Positions 13,334 through 20,853 are shown, numbered from the stretch's first letter. The stretch: 28,519 bases of DNA from JAKAUF01 sp050746205 (GCA_050746205.1 JBOGKW010000024.1:1-28519); one strand, 5' to 3'. Translations and numbers: made by a program. The notes: generated by a model not told the origin, from the letters alone.

Positions 13334-15262
13334 CTATTGAATTGGGATGTAGGTGATGACGCCGGAGGCATCCACCTGATTGTCGTCGGCGGGACTTGCC
13401 GGCGCCGGAGCGGCAAGCATCCCGGCGAGATCCACGCGGGCTAGATACTTGCCGTCGCCGCGCAGCGCCAGGCCGTAGAACGTGCCATTGAGGCCGATGA
13501 AGACCGATTGCGACTGCGGGGCGATGGCGCTGCTCCAGTCCACTCCATCGGGACCGGCGCCGAGGGCGGCCCAGCGGATGGTCGCCGGAGCGGCGGCGGG
13601 GCCGGTCAGGGCGCCAGTGGGCAGGGCGGCCACTGCGATGCAGTCACCGCCACCATCGCCGAACCAGCCGAAGTGACTGCTAGGCTCCAGTTGCGCGGAA
13701 CGCCAGTCATCGCTACAAGCGGCGGTAATGCCGAACTGTGCGGCGGGCGCGGTAATGCCGCTGCCGGAGGCAGTGGCGGCATTGAAATTAATGGCCGCGT
13801 ACTGTCCCGTGGCCGCATCCGCCAGCAGGCCGAGGGAGGTGGTGGGATCGAACGCGGCGGCGGCCAATTCCGCGCCGAGCGTGAAGCCGGCATCGCCGGG
13901 CAACGCGTAGGCTTGCACCGCGCCGGTGGCCAGATTGATGACATTGAGTCCCGAGCCGCTGGAGTTGAAATACGGCGCGTAGACGTGCTGGGTGATGGCA
14001 TCGTAGGCGAAGTTCTCGGCCGCCGGCGCCGCGATCGGGCTGGAAGCCGCTCCCGTGGCCAGGTTGAGGGTGAGATAGCCGGCGGCCGTGTCCAGCACCG
14101 CCACATCCCGGCTGGCGTCCGCCACCACGCCGCAAACCCCGCAGGTGACGCCGTCGCTGAAGCTAGCGGTGCCGGAGATAGGAATCGCGTAGGTGGCGGC
14201 CACCGTATCTTTGGTCGCGTCCACCAGCACCAGCTGGTCCGTGGTGGCGCTGATAATGGCGACGGTATTGGTCTGCGGGTCGGTGGCGGCGGCGGTGGGG
14301 GCGAAGCCGCTGGGCATGGCGATGTCCAGCGGCGTCCCCCCGTTACTGAGCTGCGCGCCGGTATCCCCGTTCACCACCGCCACCGTGTTGGCGCTGGTTT
14401 GCGGGACGTACACTTTGTTGGCCAGAATCGGCGCGCCGCTGGAATTGGCGCCGATGGACTCGATGATCGCCGCCAGCGAGGACGACGCGGCCGGGCTGTA
14501 AGGCTCGACCACCAACTGCGCGGGATTGGCGGGGGCGCTGTTGGGACTGGTAATGCCGACTTCGGTCAGCCCCGCCGTGTTGACGGTGACCGGAACGGTC
14601 AGCGTCAAAAATGGTGCTGTCTTCCCGCTCGGTGGGATCACCTTGCCGGCCGTGCCGCCGCTGATGGTGACCACGGAGTTGGAGTAAAGGAACTGGCCGT
14701 TCAAGACCAGCGTGTAGCTGTTGCCTTGCACCATCGCCGGCACCGGCGTGGGATTGCTGCCGCTGGTTTCCACGGTCACGGAGGAAAGCACCGGCGCCGG
14801 GGTGGTCAACTGCACCTGTGCCTGGCCTTGTGCCGTGGTAAAGGCCCGGGCGGTGGCGGTGACCACGAAGGTGGCCACTGCCGGGGGCAGCGCCGGGGCG
14901 GTGTACAGGCCGGTGCTGTCAATGCTGCCATACGGGGCCGAACCGTCCGCCTCCTTGCCTCCGGGCAGGTCATCGCCGGTGACCGGATCCACGATGGACC
15001 AACTCACCTTGGTGTCGGTGCTGTTGTAGACCTGGGAGGTGAATTGTTGCGTGCCCGCCGAGATGGCCCCGCTGCTGCTCAACACGTCCAGCGAGACCTC
15101 CACCGGCCCAATACCGTCGGTTCCCGCCGCGGGCGAAACCGAGACGGTGGGCGAGGGCGGCGGAGTGTAGTAGTCTTCGCACCCGGCCAGCAGCGCTGCC
15201 AATGCTAACGCGAGCACACAAAAAAGTAGGGGGCGGGGGCGCGGAAAGGGCAAAAGTACCAT
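13334..15262 (-). CDS. Large secreted lipoprotein with Ig-like and beta-propeller-like regions
   Basis: 642 residues from ATG 15262. An in-frame GTG at 15283 would add seven residues. The start is a lipoprotein signal peptide: basic/proline n-region, hydrophobic LLFCVLALALAALLAGC with lipobox LAGC (Cys24), then CEDYYTPPPSPTVSVSPAAG. The first 250 residues look like Ig-like or IPT/TIG beta-sandwich domains (PTVSVSPAAGTDG, then APVLSSVTVETSGSNPTPVP). From about 270 on there are YVTN/NHL-like propeller blades: NKVYVPQTSANTVAVVNGDTG, NTVAIISATTDQLVLVDATKD, HVYAPYFNSSGSGLNVINLATG. It is rich in Ala, Gly, Ser and Thr with few charges. It is probably anchored to the outer membrane or exposed at the surface; role unknown. 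A consensus -10 box lies upstream at 15322-15327. Confidence 0.85.
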   Translation of the reverse strand: MVLLPFPRPRPLLFCVLALALAALLAGCEDYYTPPPSPTVSVSPAAGTDGIGPVEVSLDVLSSSGAISAGTQQFTSQVYNSTDTKVSWSIVDPVTGDDLPGGKEADGSAPYGSIDSTGLYTAPALPPAVATFVVTATARAFTTAQGQAQVQLTTPAPVLSSVTVETSGSNPTPVPAMVQGNSYTLVLNGQFLYSNSVVTISGGTAGKVIPPSGKTAPFLTLTVPVTVNTAGLTEVGITSPNSAPANPAQLVVEPYSPAASSSLAAIIESIGANSSGAPILANKVYVPQTSANTVAVVNGDTGAQLSNGGTPLDIAMPSGFAPTAAATDPQTNTVAIISATTDQLVLVDATKDTVAATYAIPISGTASFSDGVTCGVCGVVADASRDVAVLDTAAGYLTLNLATGAASSPIAAPAAENFAYDAITQHVYAPYFNSSGSGLNVINLATGAVQAYALPGDAGFTLGAELAAAAFDPTTSLGLLADAATGQYAAINFNAATASGSGITAPAAQFGITAACSDDWRSAQLEPSSHFGWFGDGGGDCIAVAALPTGALTGPAAAPATIRWAALGAGPDGVDWSSAIAPQSQSVFIGLNGTFYGLALRGDGKYLARVDLAGMLAAPAPASPADDNQVDASGVITYIPIQ

Positions 15263-15321
15263 CCAGGCTGGATTTAACGGCACCGCCTTCTGCTTGCCGA
15301 GCGGCCCAGCGGGTAAAGGGG

Positions 15322-15327
15322 ATTATA
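15322..15327 (-). promoter_or_regulatory. -10 box TATAAT for the lipoprotein gene
   Basis: Reading the minus strand, CTTGTATAATCC gives a perfect TATAAT 59 bp before ATG 15262, predicting a leader of about 50 nt. No good -35 is visible at the proper distance. Confidence 0.5.
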
Positions 15328-15461
15328 CAAGAGGGCGGCGGAGCGGGGCCGTAGCGAAGACTACATCTGGGCGGCGCGGCCGGGCTGTCGGTTCGGGGTC
15401 CTCGCGACCACGGGAAGACCGCCGTGGCAGCAGGAGCGTGGCGGGGCGTCCATTCAGCCGG

Positions 15462-15616
15462 TCGCGGCAACTTGGAAAGGCCCTCAGGCGCCAGCGGGCG
15501 TCCGTTGCCGGCCGTCCCGCCCCAGCAGGCGTCGCTGCATGCTGGGGATCCCGCGAAAGCCCAGCCGCAGGCCCCGCTAGCGGCGCAGCCGTGCAGAATC
15601 GGGTGGCTGAGCCGCC
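15462..15616. repeat. Structured intergenic repeat, copy B
   Basis: Begins TCGCGGCAACTTGGA, contains GCGGGCGTCCGTTGCCGGCC, the hairpin CCCCAGCA (15520-15527) with TGCTGGGG (15540-15547), CCCAGCCGCAGGCCCCGCTAG, and ends GCAGAATCGGGTGGCTGAGCCGCC at 15616. The outer part GCGCCAGCGGG can also pair with CCCCGCTAGCGGCGC, so most of the element folds on itself. It sits in the 460-bp gap between two minus-strand genes (15263-15722). Apart from this repeat and the -10 box at 15322 I see nothing coding there. The palindromic end faces the DUF892 stop, 106 bp away. Confidence 0.8.
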
Positions 15617-15722
15617 AGTTTGCGAACGCGTCGGCGCCAGCGGTGTGCTGGCCGCAAGCCGCCACTCGCAGCCGGGGCGCCACGGTCCTCCTCAGCGCTG
15701 TCCCCCGCTGCGGCGGCGGCAG

Positions 15723-16256
15723 CTAGGCGGCGCGGCGACGGCGTGGCGCCTCGACTTCCTCGGCCTGCTCCATGCCCTCGGTCCAGTGCAGCTTGCTGGC
15801 CTTCAGCAATTCCAGCATCAGCCGGGCGGCTTCCTGCTCCTCTCGCAAGGTCTCGCGCAGCTGCCGGGCGGCTTCGCGGTGGCCCATCTGCTGGGCCAAA
15901 AAAATCAGCGTCTCATAGGCGGAGCTCTCATACCGTTCGATTTTGACCGCGCTGACGAGCGTGTTCATGTCGCGCAACTCCGGGCTCAGGCCCTCGGCTT
16001 CGGTGCTCTCCTTTTCCTCGACCAAGCCGTCCAACCCCTCGCAGTCCTTTTCCTGCGGCGGGGCGCCGATCGAACGGAAGGCGGCCTCCAGGCGCGTCAC
16101 GTGGCCTTCGGTCTGTTTGCGATGGCGCGCGAAAGCGCGCTTGGCGTCGCCGCGCTGGGTGTCCCGCTCGGCGGCGGCGAGAATATCGAGCAGCTTTTTT
16201 TCGGCGTTGTAGATGTCGTGCAACTCATCCAGGAAGAATTCATGCGCGGTCTGCAT
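15723..16256 (-). CDS. DUF892 (YciE/YciF) ferritin-like protein
   Basis: 177 residues, nearly all helical, as in the four-helix DUF892 bundle. Conserved features are MQTAHEFFLDELHDIYNAEK at the start, HRKQTEGHVTRLEAAF in helix 2, SAVKIERYESSAYETLIFLA in helix 3 and LREEQEAARLMLELL in helix 4; the Glu and His residues in these helices form a ferritin-like metal site in the family. The tail is very basic (APRRRRAA). These proteins are linked to stress survival in other bacteria, but the reaction is not established. The start is ATG 16256, where the family N-terminus begins. The frame is open to 16499, but that part is Arg/Pro-rich and unlike a protein. The gene lies 64 bp downstream of the M23 peptidase on the same strand. 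Confidence 0.9.
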   Translation of the reverse strand: MQTAHEFFLDELHDIYNAEKKLLDILAAAERDTQRGDAKRAFARHRKQTEGHVTRLEAAFRSIGAPPQEKDCEGLDGLVEEKESTEAEGLSPELRDMNTLVSAVKIERYESSAYETLIFLAQQMGHREAARQLRETLREEQEAARLMLELLKASKLHWTEGMEQAEEVEAPRRRRAA

Positions 16257-16320
16257 AGGGCCCCCAAGGGACCGATTGGATGCCCGCAGCTGGGCTGGCG
16301 CCGCCCGCGGGTTGGCCTGC

Positions 16321-17640
16321 TTAGGGGGCCGACGTCGGAGGGGCGGGCGCCGGCAGGTGCAGCACCGCGTCCGATTGCGCCGGCAGGGTTCGCAGCGCGC
16401 CCAACCAGCGCCGGCGGGAGGCGGCAAAGGCGGCACGGCGGGTGGCGGGGACCGGAGCCGCCGGCGGCAGCCGCCGCCGCAGCGTCTGGAAATTCTCATA
16501 GCGGCCGAAATGGGTGATGCGGAAATCCAAGTGCGGTCCGGTGGCCAGGCCGGTCATACCCACGCGGCCGATGGTTTGCCCCTGCTGCACCCGCTGGCCC
16601 ACATGCACCAGGATCTTCGATAAGTGCAGATACAGCGTTTGGTATCCATTCGCGTGCTGCAGCCGGATCATGTTGCCGGCTTCTCCGCGGCGGCCAGCGA
16701 AGACCACGCGCCCGTTCCCGATCGCCTGCACCGGCGTGCCCATCGGGGCGCCATAATCCACTCCCAGGTGCGGGCGCCAGATCTTCAGGATGGGATGAAA
16801 CCGGTCATAGCTGAACGCGCTGGTGACGCGGAGGGCGACGAACTTGAGCGGGGAGCGCAGGAACTCGCGCTTTAACGGCTGGCCGTTAGCGCTGTAATAG
16901 GCCGGCAGGCCGTCACCGTCCACGAACCGGACCGCCTGATACGCGTGTCCGCGATTGACGTACTCCGCCGCCAGAATGGGCCCATAGCCGATAAAGCGGC
17001 CGTGGCGGAGCAGCTTTTCGACGACCACGCGGAACGTATCGCCGGGCCGCGTGTCGGTATAGAAGTCCAGGTCCCAGCCGAAGATCCGTGCGAGCTTGAG
17101 CGCCAGCACATCGCGTTCTCCTGCCGCCTCCACAGCGGCAAACAGCGAGCGTCGCACCGTGCCGCTGACCCCGGCGACCTCAGTTTGATAGCGCAGCGGG
17201 AGCAACTGGGCCGTCCACCCGGCCGCCGGGCCAGCGGTGCGGGTCAGCAGGAGCGCCTGCTGGCGATCTATGGTGTAACGCACCTGGCGTGGCTGCCCGT
17301 CGCCGTCGGTCCATAGGGTGACCCTCTGGCCCGTTTGGATGTGGCCTAGGTCAAAGATGGGCCGGGCAGCGGCGGCCATGGCGCGGGCCTGGCTGGCGGG
17401 CAGTCCCCAGGTCTGTTTTAGGAACTCCACCCAGGTGGCGCCACGGGGGATCCGAGCGCGACGGGGAGGCGCGGGGGCCATTACGGGGCGGGCGGTGGCC
17501 GTCTTGGCCGCCGCGCGAGGGGCGGGTCTGGCCTGGCAGCCAGCCAAAACCAGCGCCGCGATCAGGCCGCAACCGCGGGCAAGCCGCCAGCCACCCCCGG
17601 AGGCGGGGCGGACCAAGGACGGGCGTGGAGTCCGGCGCAC
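16321..17640 (-). CDS. M23-family peptidoglycan endopeptidase, lipoprotein
   Basis: 439 residues. A long basic n-region leads to GLIAALVLAGC, a lipobox with Cys35, so the protein is probably a periplasmic lipoprotein. Residues 65-160 look like an OapA/LysM-type domain (GATWVEFLKQTWGLPASQAR, then IQTGQRVTLW). A Csd3-like middle domain follows (LARIFGWDLDFYTDTRPGDT, about 184-201). The C-terminal lysostaphin-like domain carries the zinc ligands H291 and D295 (HLGVDYG) and H370 (GPHLDF), with H339 in LYLHLS. It resembles the MepM/YebA branch of murein endopeptidases that cut crosslinks during growth. The first codon is GTG directly after a TACAAT element with no Shine-Dalgarno sequence. A proline-rich tail of about 50 residues follows the catalytic domain. 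Confidence 0.92.
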   Translation of the reverse strand: MRRTPRPSLVRPASGGGWRLARGCGLIAALVLAGCQARPAPRAAAKTATARPVMAPAPPRRARIPRGATWVEFLKQTWGLPASQARAMAAAARPIFDLGHIQTGQRVTLWTDGDGQPRQVRYTIDRQQALLLTRTAGPAAGWTAQLLPLRYQTEVAGVSGTVRRSLFAAVEAAGERDVLALKLARIFGWDLDFYTDTRPGDTFRVVVEKLLRHGRFIGYGPILAAEYVNRGHAYQAVRFVDGDGLPAYYSANGQPLKREFLRSPLKFVALRVTSAFSYDRFHPILKIWRPHLGVDYGAPMGTPVQAIGNGRVVFAGRRGEAGNMIRLQHANGYQTLYLHLSKILVHVGQRVQQGQTIGRVGMTGLATGPHLDFRITHFGRYENFQTLRRRLPPAAPVPATRRAAFAASRRRWLGALRTLPAQSDAVLHLPAPAPPTSAP

Positions 17641-17646
17641 GGTGGC

Positions 17647-17652
17647 ATTGTA
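17647..17652 (-). promoter_or_regulatory. -10-like TACAAT giving a leaderless start for the M23 gene
   Basis: On the minus strand TACAAT is followed by GCCACC and then the GTG start at 17640. Transcription would begin at or next to the start codon. There is no purine-rich ribosome binding site and no clear -35. Confidence 0.45.
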
Positions 17653-17701
17653 GCTGCGAGTCGACCGCCCGCGGCAGGCTTTTTGCCGCTGTCATTCGCT
17701 T

Positions 17702-17856
17702 TAACTTGGAGACACTCTGGAGAGACCCCTTAAGCGCCAGCAGGCGCCCGTTGCCGGCCGTCCCGCCCCGGCATCCGCCGCTGAATGCTGGGGACCCCGC
17801 CCAGGCGCAGGCCCCGCTAGCGGCGGGGCCGTCCAGAATCGGGCGGCTGAGCCGCC
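17702..17856. repeat. Structured intergenic repeat, copy C
   Basis: Starts TTAACTTGGA, then GCGCCAGCAGGCGCCCGTTG, CCGGCCGTCCCGCCCC, the hairpin CCCCGGCAT (17766-17774) with ATGCTGGGG (17785-17793, one G-T pair), GCAGGCCCCGCTAGCGGCGG, and the end CCAGAATCGGGCGGCTGAGC followed by CGCC. Close to copy B over its whole length. The palindromic end is 14 bp from the stop codon of the small minus-strand gene at 17871. Confidence 0.8.
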
Positions 17857-17870
17857 CTGGCGCGGCCCGG

Positions 17871-18005
17871 CTAGGAGGGCTTGTGCGGGGGAGTGCGCAG
17901 CTTGCGGCCGATGCCCTGCACTACAAGCTTGGTTGCCAAAAACCCCAAGGTGGTGGTGAAGCCCGCCGCCAGTACCCCCGCCGTCACTTCGAGAACGCCA
18001 GACAT
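17871..18005 (-). CDS. 44-residue membrane microprotein
   Basis: A short gene with ATG at 18005 and TAG ending at 17871. An AAGGA ribosome binding site sits four bases before the ATG (ACAAGGAAATC-ATG). The protein starts MSGVLEVTAGVLAAGFTTTL and continues with GFLATKLVVQGIG, one hydrophobic helix of about 25 residues, then a basic tail ending KLRTPPHKPS. The third codon positions are mostly G or C. One membrane helix with a positively charged end suggests a small inner-membrane protein with its C-terminus in the cytoplasm. It has no family that I recognise. It is divergent from the CDP-alcohol phosphatidyltransferase gene 240 bp away, and repeat copy C follows its stop. Confidence 0.6.
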   Translation of the reverse strand: MSGVLEVTAGVLAAGFTTTLGFLATKLVVQGIGRKLRTPPHKPS

Positions 18006-18232
18006 GATTTCCTTGTCTACCCTTTTAAGCAAGCCACTTGCCAATGAGGAGATGCGACGGTGCGACGGCGAATGGTGCGCGCCTGCTTGGCATCGCGGCG
18101 GCGCGAAGCCAAATCGGGTCGTGGCGAGAGCTGTCGAAGAGCATCTCCCGATGGGTCCTTTTTACCCGTGAGTGCGCAAGGATTACCCGTCGGCGCATCC
18201 GGCGCCCGAGGGATCCGGCGCCGGTGGCGGTT

Positions 18233-18238
18233 TAAAAT
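18233..18238 (+). promoter_or_regulatory. -10-like TAAAAT giving a leaderless start at 18246
   Basis: TAAAAT followed by seven bases and then GTG at 18246, so the transcript would begin at about the start codon. The rest of 18006-18232 shows no convincing gene or RNA. Open frames there are Arg-rich and look random. Confidence 0.4.
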
Positions 18239-18245
18239 ACCTGTT

Positions 18246-18875
18246 GTGGACGCACCGGCGACATGGAGGGGGTCCGCGGCGGCCGCGCGATGGAGTGACT
18301 GGCTGACGCCGGCCAACGTGGTGACCGAGCTGCGGCTGGTGAGCGTGCCGGTGGTCGTCGCCGCAGTCTTGGACCGGGCCTTTGGCTGGGCGCTTTTTCT
18401 GGCCCTCGCCGCCGGCCTCAGCGATGGCCTGGATGGCTGGCTGGCGCGCCACCTGCCGCGGCCGGCGCCGGCATCGCAACTGGGTGAGTATCTCGATCCG
18501 ATCGCCGACAAACTGCTGCTCAGTTCTTTGTTCGTCGCCTTATCCCTGGCGGGCGCCCTGCCGTGGCTCCTCACCATCCTGGTGTTTACCCGCGATCTCT
18601 CCATCGTGGGGGCTTCCCTGACGGTGTATTGGCGTACCGGGTTCCGAGATTTCCGCCCCACCTATGTGGGCAAAGCCAATACGGTGGCCGAAATGGCCAC
18701 GGTGGCCTTGGCGCTGCTGAACCATTTCCATCCCGCGGCCTGGAGCTGGCAACTGGAGTGGCTGGGCTGGGGCGCCATCTTCGCCCTGACCTACGGGTCG
18801 GGGATTCATTATGCATTCGTCTGCGCCCGCCGCTATCATGGCTGGCGGGCTGAAACCGGCCGCCTGGCGGCGTAA
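18246..18875 (+). CDS. CDP-alcohol phosphatidyltransferase (PgsA-like)
   Basis: 209 residues, integral membrane. The signature D(x2)DG(x2)AR(xn)G(x3)D(x3)D is complete: D60, D63-G64, A67-R68, G80, D84 and D88 in SDGLDGWLAR and GEYLDPIAD. The enzyme joins a CDP-activated diglyceride to an alcohol, releasing CMP. Hydrophobic segments of the expected size lie at about 31-58, 92-112 and 160-180. FTRDLSIVGASL (about 115-126) recalls PgsA, which makes phosphatidylglycerolphosphate, but inositol-phosphate or glycerol acceptors cannot be told apart by eye. GTG 18246 is chosen because family similarity starts just after it (TPANVVTELRL), whereas the open frame back to 18060 is Arg-rich. Use of inositol phosphate, made by the gene at 269, is only a possibility. 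Confidence 0.88.
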   Translation: MDAPATWRGSAAAARWSDWLTPANVVTELRLVSVPVVVAAVLDRAFGWALFLALAAGLSDGLDGWLARHLPRPAPASQLGEYLDPIADKLLLSSLFVALSLAGALPWLLTILVFTRDLSIVGASLTVYWRTGFRDFRPTYVGKANTVAEMATVALALLNHFHPAAWSWQLEWLGWGAIFALTYGSGIHYAFVCARRYHGWRAETGRLAA

Positions 18876-19030
18876 GCGGCTCAGTACCCGATTCTGGACG
18901 GCCCCACCGCTCCACCCCAAGGCGCGCCCTTGCGTGCCGGGGACCCCGGAACCGAGGGCGTGCGGCTGTGGCTTGGCGGCGCCCGCCCGGGCTTGTTCCT
19001 AGCGCTGTGGGCATCTCCAAGTTGCGCGAC
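18876..19030. repeat. Structured intergenic repeat, copy D (inverted)
   Basis: Read on the minus strand it runs from TCGCGCAACTTGGAGATGCC through AGCGCTAG, GCCACAGCCGCACGCC, GGGGTCCCC, GGGGTGGAGCGGTGGGGCCG and ends TCCAGAATCGGGTACTGAGCCGC. It is the most diverged copy; the end palindrome is partly lost. It shares the block ending GGGTGGAGCGG with copy A. On the plus strand the element starts directly after the TAA of the gene at 18246-18875. Confidence 0.65.
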
Positions 19031-19085
19031 CCAGGGACCGGGGCGAACCACCCTTTTTGTGACCGGCGCGCATCGAATTTTGATC

Positions 19086-19364
19086 ATGCCGCCAATTCCG
19101 AGTTCTGCCGGCGAGGCGGGCAGGCGAGTTTTGCCCTGGGCGCGCGGCACCACCCACCGCGTGGCCACGGGCCTGCGTCAGTTCGGCGAGCGTATGGAGG
19201 GCTGGAAGAGCGAGGGGCGGGAATGGCTGCGCCTGGGACGGCGGTTTCTCCACCAGGTGCGCGATCCGCAAGGCCGGCAACGGCATATGGTGACCTTGCT
19301 GGCGCTGGCGGCCGGGGCGGGGCTGGTGGTGGGCCTTTGGACGGGCCGACGACGGGAGGATTGA
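19086..19364 (+). CDS. Small protein with C-terminal membrane helix, function unknown
   Basis: 92 residues from ATG 19086. The first 65 residues are polar and basic with an amphipathic helix (HRVATGLRQFGERMEGWKS, then REWLRLGRRFLHQVRD). A single membrane helix follows (MVTLLALAAGAGLVVGLWTG, 68-87) with RRRED at the end. The ribosome binding site is weak, so the start is uncertain. The next gene begins seven bases after the stop and encodes another small membrane-anchored protein, so the two probably act together. Similar pairs accompany holin-like or envelope-stress genes in other bacteria, but no clear family match is claimed. Confidence 0.6.
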   Translation: MPPIPSSAGEAGRRVLPWARGTTHRVATGLRQFGERMEGWKSEGREWLRLGRRFLHQVRDPQGRQRHMVTLLALAAGAGLVVGLWTGRRRED

Positions 19365-19370
19365 GCCGCA

Positions 19371-19583
19371 ATGAGTTCCCTGCCCCTTTCCAGCCAGGAG
19401 CTAGCGGCGCAGATGAACCAGCGGCGCGAGGCCATCGGCGCCACGGTGGAGCGGCTCCGCCTGCGGCTACGGCGTGATCTGGACGTGCCTCGCCAACTCG
19501 CCAACCATTCCGGTCTGGCGCTGGCGGTGGCGGCGTCGGCTGGCTGGCTGGCCGGACGGATGCTGCGGCGGATGCTAGGCTAA
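19371..19583 (+). CDS. DUF3618-like small membrane-anchored protein
   Basis: 70 residues. The N-terminal helix LAAQMNQRREAIGATVERLR has the pattern of DUF3618 proteins, whose members start with a helix of the kind 'IERTRxELxxTVDxL'. A membrane helix SGLALAVAASAGWLAGRML (about 47-65) follows, then RRMLG. A GAGCCGC stretch precedes the ATG, six bases after the stop of the previous gene. Likely anchored in the inner membrane with the coiled part in the cytoplasm. Function unknown. Confidence 0.65.
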   Translation: MSSLPLSSQELAAQMNQRREAIGATVERLRLRLRRDLDVPRQLANHSGLALAVAASAGWLAGRMLRRMLG

Positions 19584-19612
19584 GCACGAGCCGTTGCAGC
19601 CGGCCCGCGTCC

Positions 19613-20122
19613 TTGTCCCGCGGCATCTCCACTCACCGCCCTTCCGAGCCCGGCGCGCCGTTGCGCCTGCGGCCCGCAACGCTCGCGGACGCGCCGCGGT
19701 TATGGGCCGTGGACCAGGCTTGCTTTGCGGCCGAGATCGCCTACACGCGGGAGGAGTTGAACAGCTTTCTGTCCGCGCCTGGGGCTTTCGCCCTGGCGCT
19801 GGAGACGGAGAGCGGGGATCTGGGTGGGTTTGTGCTCGCGGTGCCGGGGCGCAGGCGCGGGCATATCATCACGCTGGACGTATTACCCGCCTGGCGCCGC
19901 TGCGGCTGGGCCCGGCGCTTGGTGCTGGCGGCTGAGAGGCGGTTACGCGCCGCCGGCTGCCAGCAAGTCGGCTTGGAAACGGCGGTCAATAACACCGCCG
20001 CCTTGGCGCTCTACGCTCGCCTAGGCTACCGCGTGCAACGCGTGCTCCGCGGCTACTACCCGGGCGGCCTGGACGCGCTTGCGATGCGCAAGTCCCTGCC
20101 CGGTCCCAACGCTGGGCCATAA
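19613..20122 (+). CDS. rimI: RimI-like GNAT N-acetyltransferase
   Basis: 169 residues with the GNAT fold. LRLRPATLADAPRLWAVDQA is beta1-alpha1, ITLDVLPAWRRCGWARRLVL (about 85-104) is the acetyl-CoA site with the R-x-x-G-x-A loop, and LETAVNNTAALALYARLGY (about 121-139) is the C-terminal motif of RimI, which acetylates the N-terminal Ala of ribosomal protein S18. Only a TTG (19613) is available as start near the expected N-terminus, 29 bp after the previous stop. The EF-P gene follows 33 bp later, so the neighbourhood is translation-related. Other protein or small-molecule acetyltransferases of the same fold are possible. Confidence 0.8.
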   Translation: MSRGISTHRPSEPGAPLRLRPATLADAPRLWAVDQACFAAEIAYTREELNSFLSAPGAFALALETESGDLGGFVLAVPGRRRGHIITLDVLPAWRRCGWARRLVLAAERRLRAAGCQQVGLETAVNNTAALALYARLGYRVQRVLRGYYPGGLDALAMRKSLPGPNAGP

Positions 20123-20155
20123 TGGAAGTTCCCCCATTCCCCGGGAAATCTCTAC

Positions 20156-20719
20156 ATGGCGATTTCGGCGAACCAACTGCGTTCTGGCATGGTCATTGTG
20201 CATGACCAGCAGCTTTTTTCCGTCTTCAGCATCACCCACCGCACGCCGGGCAACCTGCGCGCCTTTGTTCAGGCCAAGCTGCGCAACTTGCGCAACGGCG
20301 CGATGATCGAACACCGGTTCCGCTCCGAGGACCGGGTCGAGCGTGCGGTCCTGGACGAGACCGAAATGGAGTTTCTGTACAGCGACGACGGGGATTATCA
20401 CTTCATGAACACGGAGAGCTACGAGCAGATTCACCTGACGCAGGACACGCTGGGCGATGCCGTCAAGTACCTGCTGCCCAACTTGCGCATCCGAGTGGCG
20501 TTTTACGAGGGGCGGCCGGTGTCCATCGGGCTGCCGCCGGCGGTGGAACTGCAGGTGGTGGAGACCGAACCCGCTCTGAAGGGAGCGACTGTTTCTAACG
20601 TCACCAAGCCGGCCACGCTGGAGACCGGGCTGGTCGTCCAGGTGCCGCCCTTCATCAGCTCCGGCGAAAAGATCCGCGTGGATACCACCGAAGGTCACTA
20701 TCTGGAGCGGGTGAAATAG
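20156..20719 (+). CDS. efp: Elongation factor P with Asn at the modification site
   Basis: 187 residues, the normal length, with three beta-barrel domains: KOW-like (1-64), OB (65-128) and the C-terminal domain with VQVPPFISSGEKIRVDT, the EF-P signature. EF-P binds between the P and E sites of stalled ribosomes and helps peptide bonds form at polyproline. The domain I tip loop reads RTPGNLRAFVQ. Aligned with E. coli KPGKGQAF, the residue that is lysylated (Lys34) is Asn33 here, so neither the Lys nor the Arg type of modification can apply at that position. No EpmA, EarP or similar modifying gene is seen nearby. A CATAAT at 20118-20123 could be the -10 box, giving a leader of about 26 nt. Confidence 0.93.
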   Translation: MAISANQLRSGMVIVHDQQLFSVFSITHRTPGNLRAFVQAKLRNLRNGAMIEHRFRSEDRVERAVLDETEMEFLYSDDGDYHFMNTESYEQIHLTQDTLGDAVKYLLPNLRIRVAFYEGRPVSIGLPPAVELQVVETEPALKGATVSNVTKPATLETGLVVQVPPFISSGEKIRVDTTEGHYLERVK

Positions 20720-20853
20720 GCGCCCGCGGGGGTCCAGGACCGGACCCTGACGCCGACACGTCCGACCGGCCGGTTGCTTGCCGCCCTGGCGCCGAGACGC
20801 CAGAATAGAGAGGGCAGGCGAGGGAGAGCGGAGCGCCGGGGAAGGATTGCCGC

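Noticed and set aside
13508..15208. 566-residue plus-strand open frame opposite the lipoprotein gene
   Set aside because: Gly/Arg/His-rich without domains; the minus strand has a lipobox, signal peptide and propeller-like repeats.
18060..18245. N-terminal extension of the CDP-alcohol phosphatidyltransferase
   Set aside because: Arg/Ser-rich, no similarity to the family, and a -10-like element lies just before GTG 18246.
13133..19030. CRISPR array
   Set aside because: The four repeat copies are 155-180 bp, separated by whole genes and occur in both orientations; there are no regular spacers or cas genes.
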